6,487 nucleotides of DNA from Deltaproteobacteria bacterium (GTDB lineage: Bacteria > Desulfobacterota > DSM-4660 > Desulfatiglandales > Desulfatiglandaceae): contig JAFDKD010000174.1 of the NCBI GenBank assembly GCA_019307165.1, forward strand, positions 1-6,487, read 5' to 3'. Positions 4,141 through 6,487 of this stretch are shown here, piece after piece. The position numbers and the translations under genes were made by a program. Every line of letters begins with the position of its first letter. Position 1 is the first letter of the stretch. The notes below the pieces were generated by a model. The model saw only the letters and a list, made by a program, of their open reading frames with translations, had not been told where the DNA came from and did no database searches.

Positions 4141-6487
4141 ATGAAGCGCAATCATAATCGAATCCTTAAGTACGCAAACCTTTTTATTCTTTCTCTTTTC
4201 CTCGCCATCACCATCACATGTTTCGCACATGCTCAACTCCCCACGGTCAACGGCCGGTTTTACGGGGACGGCGACTATTCCATTTACAACCTGTACGCGG
4301 AGAACCCGGACCGGGCCAAACTGTATTATTATGTGGATGATTCGTCCGCACCACAAATCTATTTGTACGCGGCCCTCGTGCTCAGCCACAATGTCAACGA
4401 CAACGTGTTCGGGGAGAAGAACTGCAACACTGGCGGTGGCAACCCCGGTCTTGACGCCACATACCTGGGGACGGCGGATACGGGGGACCCCGACACGGTT
4501 GCATGGTGCCCGGGGCCGGGACACAGTTTCAACGACCTGGTCAAGTCGGACCACTCCGAGTGGAACCTGTTCTGCGGCGGCAGTCACTGGCAGTGGTTTC
4601 AGGACCTCCTCTATGCCGTGGATGGCTCGGGGAACGAAATTAAGCCGAAGGACATCCCTGACAACCCTTCCGGCGTCTCAGACTGGCTCTCCGACTCTGC
4701 CGGCAGTGACGGGGGCGGAAGCCCGCCGACTTCCCTGCTGGAAAGCGCCAGTTCGATCCAGTGGAACATGAAGAACAGCACCTGGGACGTATCAGGCGGC
4801 GGTCTCCGGATCTATGCCGATTGGAAATCCTTGGACAACACCTATGGCACGCCAGGGACGAACCAGTCCGTAACGGACGACGGGTATCAGGACACCACAC
4901 CTCCCTATTTCTGGGCCGAAAACAGGGGTCCTGGCTCGGATGCCGATTGGGAGTGGCTGGTGGTCTACGAGGTCAAGCTGGATATCACCGACTGCGGCGG
5001 TGTCCCGTTCACCCTGTGGCCCGTGACCGGGCACAACTCGCCCGTAAAGGACGATTTAGGTGAAAACGTGCCGTTCTATGACTGGGGCGACCTGCCCGAC
5101 ACCGGGTCGGGCACGGGTACGGGCAACTACGAAACCCTCAGTGCCAACGGCGGGCCCAGCCACGAGTTAACGGTCGGCCTGTTCATGGGAGACCTGGTGG
5201 ATGCGGACAGCGACGGCCGGCCGGGCGGTAATGCAGACGGCGACGACACCTTCCCGGTGGGATTTACCGACGACGAAGACGGTGTCACCGTGAGCGACCT
5301 GACGAACATGAACCCCGGCGACCCGGCCGTCGTCCATGTGGTTGCCACCCACACTGTTGTATATGAAGATGAGGATGGCAATCCCCTTCCATCCGTGCCC
5401 GCGACGCTCTACGGCTGGATCGACTTCAACGGTGACGGGGTCCTTTCGGTCGGTGAGTCCGCTTCGGTGACGGTTCCCCATGGGAGCGACAAGGTGACGT
5501 TTGAGTTGAACTTCGGCAATGTGCCGTCCTCGGGCACGGACCCCAGTACTTACGCCCGCTTCAGGCTGACGACCGATACCAACATCACCACGAGCACGCC
5601 CAACGGCCCTGCGGCCGACGGCGAGGTGGAGGATTATCCGGTCACCATCGGGGGCACGGTCGAGCAGCGCGATTTCGGTGATGCGCCCAACACCTACGGC
5701 ACCACCCTGGCCGCCAACGGGGCGCGCCACACCATCTCGAGCGGATTTCACATGGGGCCGGCCATCGATGCGGAAACCGACGGTCAGCCAGGCGTAAATG
5801 CCAACGGCGATGATCTCAACGGCGCCACCCCGGACGACGAGGACGGCGTAAGTATCACACCTCCCTTGCAGCCCGGGTCCTCTTCAAACACCCTTTCAAT
5901 CGGATTGTCCGGTTCGGGACTGAGCGGAAAGGTGGATGCCTGGATCGATTTTAATGGAAACGGTGTTTTCGATTCGGGCGAACACCTTAACGGCGGGACC
6001 AGTTGGGATGTGAGCAGCGGCTCCAATAATTTCTCGTACTCGATACCCGCCGACGCAGTCCCCGGCACGACCTACGCCAGGTTCCGCCTGAGCAGCGCGG
6101 GAAGCCTCGCGCCTACGGGCAGCGCCGCGGACGGCGAGGTAGAGGATTACAAGGTCACAATCGACGACAACCCCGATATCGACATCGAAAAGGCCACCAA
6201 CGACGAGGACGCGGACGATCCCCCGGGCCCGAACGTGCCCGTGGGCAGCACGGTCACCTGGACCTACGTGGTGACCAACACCGGCAACGTGACGCTCTAC
6301 GACCTCGTGGTCACGGACGACAAGATCACGAATGACGCATCGGAGATCGATTGCGGGGGCGGTAACAATACGATCGCCAGCCTGGCGCCCCAGGCCGATC
6401 AAACCTGCACGGCCACGGGCACGGCGGTGGATACCTCCGGTATGACCGATGGCGCTTACGAGAACACCGGCAGTGTGGTGGGCTGGA
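4141..6487 (+). CDS. secreted GEVED-repeat surface protein/adhesin, 5' part (continues past window)
   Basis: The first 782 residues of a large exported protein. A signal peptide spans residues 1-31 (basic MKRNHNRILK, hydrophobic core 12-28, AHA cleavage site before Gln32). The start has GGAGGG 8 nt upstream. Residues 32-310 form a domain I do not recognise, rich in Tyr, Asp and Asn, with four cysteines (95, 123, 145, 285) that could form disulfides outside the cytoplasm. Two GEVED domains follow, at about 313-502 and 511-674. Each begins DWGDLP or DFGDAP, carries a TDGQP/SDGRP...GDD stretch, then DDEDGV, a WIDFNGDG (426-433) or WIDFNGNG (601-608) loop resembling an EF-hand-type calcium site, a YARFRL strand, and the closing GEVEDY (494-499, 665-670). 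From about 679 a DUF7507/DUF11-like Ig-fold repeat begins (VGSTVTWTYVVTNTGNVTL), with a likely cysteine pair C738/C756. The domains suggest a role in adhesion or matrix, exported through Sec; any sorting signal lies beyond the window. The upstream c-di-GMP riboswitch implies control by the sessile/motile switch. Confidence 0.93.
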   Translation, partial: MKRNHNRILKYANLFILSLFLAITITCFAHAQLPTVNGRFYGDGDYSIYNLYAENPDRAKLYYYVDDSSAPQIYLYAALVLSHNVNDNVFGEKNCNTGGGNPGLDATYLGTADTGDPDTVAWCPGPGHSFNDLVKSDHSEWNLFCGGSHWQWFQDLLYAVDGSGNEIKPKDIPDNPSGVSDWLSDSAGSDGGGSPPTSLLESASSIQWNMKNSTWDVSGGGLRIYADWKSLDNTYGTPGTNQSVTDDGYQDTTPPYFWAENRGPGSDADWEWLVVYEVKLDITDCGGVPFTLWPVTGHNSPVKDDLGENVPFYDWGDLPDTGSGTGTGNYETLSANGGPSHELTVGLFMGDLVDADSDGRPGGNADGDDTFPVGFTDDEDGVTVSDLTNMNPGDPAVVHVVATHTVVYEDEDGNPLPSVPATLYGWIDFNGDGVLSVGESASVTVPHGSDKVTFELNFGNVPSSGTDPSTYARFRLTTDTNITTSTPNGPAADGEVEDYPVTIGGTVEQRDFGDAPNTYGTTLAANGARHTISSGFHMGPAIDAETDGQPGVNANGDDLNGATPDDEDGVSITPPLQPGSSSNTLSIGLSGSGLSGKVDAWIDFNGNGVFDSGEHLNGGTSWDVSSGSNNFSYSIPADAVPGTTYARFRLSSAGSLAPTGSAADGEVEDYKVTIDDNPDIDIEKATNDEDADDPPGPNVPVGSTVTWTYVVTNTGNVTLYDLVVTDDKITNDASEIDCGGGNNTIASLAPQADQTCTATGTAVDTSGMTDGAYENTGSVVGW

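Noticed and set aside
3947..4141. 64-codon minus-strand ORF across the riboswitch
   Set aside because: It is antisense to a structured RNA whose base pairing fully explains the sequence conservation there.
4118..4144. Eight-codon ORF ending in an ATGA overlap with the surface-protein start
   Set aside because: No Shine-Dalgarno precedes its ATG, and the GGAGGG it contains serves the downstream start.
4229..4771. 180-codon plus-strand ORF in the second frame of the surface-protein gene
   Set aside because: Thr/Arg/Ser-rich frame-shifted shadow; the main frame has a signal peptide and continuous GEVED domains.
5167..5751. 194-codon minus-strand ORF (and 5896-6402) opposite the GEVED repeats
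   Set aside because: Antisense shadows; the two resemble each other only because the sense-strand repeats do.

Overview
The window looks like GC-rich bacterial chromosome from an anaerobic, Gram-negative-type organism. A sulfate-reducing or syntrophic deltaproteobacterium (Desulfobacterota) fits best, but that is inferred from the gene set: an acyl-CoA ligase beside an iron-sulfur flavin enoate/dienoyl-CoA reductase, a cyclic-di-GMP riboswitch before a secreted GEVED-repeat protein, and a 'CGTCATTCCCGCG'-type dispersed repeat. No rRNA, tRNA or species-diagnostic gene is present.

Left part (1-3432): two divergent genes share a 393-bp intergenic region. On the minus strand, running off the left edge, is the N-terminal 366 residues of an AMP-forming acyl-CoA synthetase. 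On the plus strand is a complete 646-residue Old-Yellow-Enzyme-type flavoprotein of the FadH/2-enoate reductase/BaiCD class (TIM barrel, Fe-S motif, FAD and NAD(P) domains). Together they suggest activation of a carboxylic acid to its CoA thioester and reduction of an unsaturated acyl intermediate; the substrate cannot be read from sequence. The shared region holds a degenerate REP-like repeat, a promoter with perfect -35 and -10 hexamers, an 11-bp perfect A/T palindrome over its -10 box (candidate operator), and a possible 24-codon leader ORF that overlaps the reductase start. The reductase has Asp where the second cluster cysteine is expected.

Middle part (3433-4140): about 530 bp of visibly AT-richer DNA without a convincing gene, then a well-formed GEMM-I (cyclic-di-GMP-I) riboswitch aptamer at about 3963-4052. 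Its P1 stem, GNRA-capped hairpin, conserved core and tetraloop-receptor-side stem can all be drawn base by base. A short expression platform with two hairpins leads to a strong Shine-Dalgarno.

Right part (4141-6487): the 5' 782 codons of a large secreted surface protein. It has a signal peptide, an N-terminal domain of about 280 residues that I do not recognise, two GEVED domains with calcium-loop-like DxNxDG/DxNxNG motifs, and the start of a DUF7507/DUF11-like Ig-fold repeat. The gene continues beyond the window. The riboswitch-adhesin unit is the most interesting system here: a second-messenger RNA sensor apparently controlling a cell-surface or matrix protein in cis.
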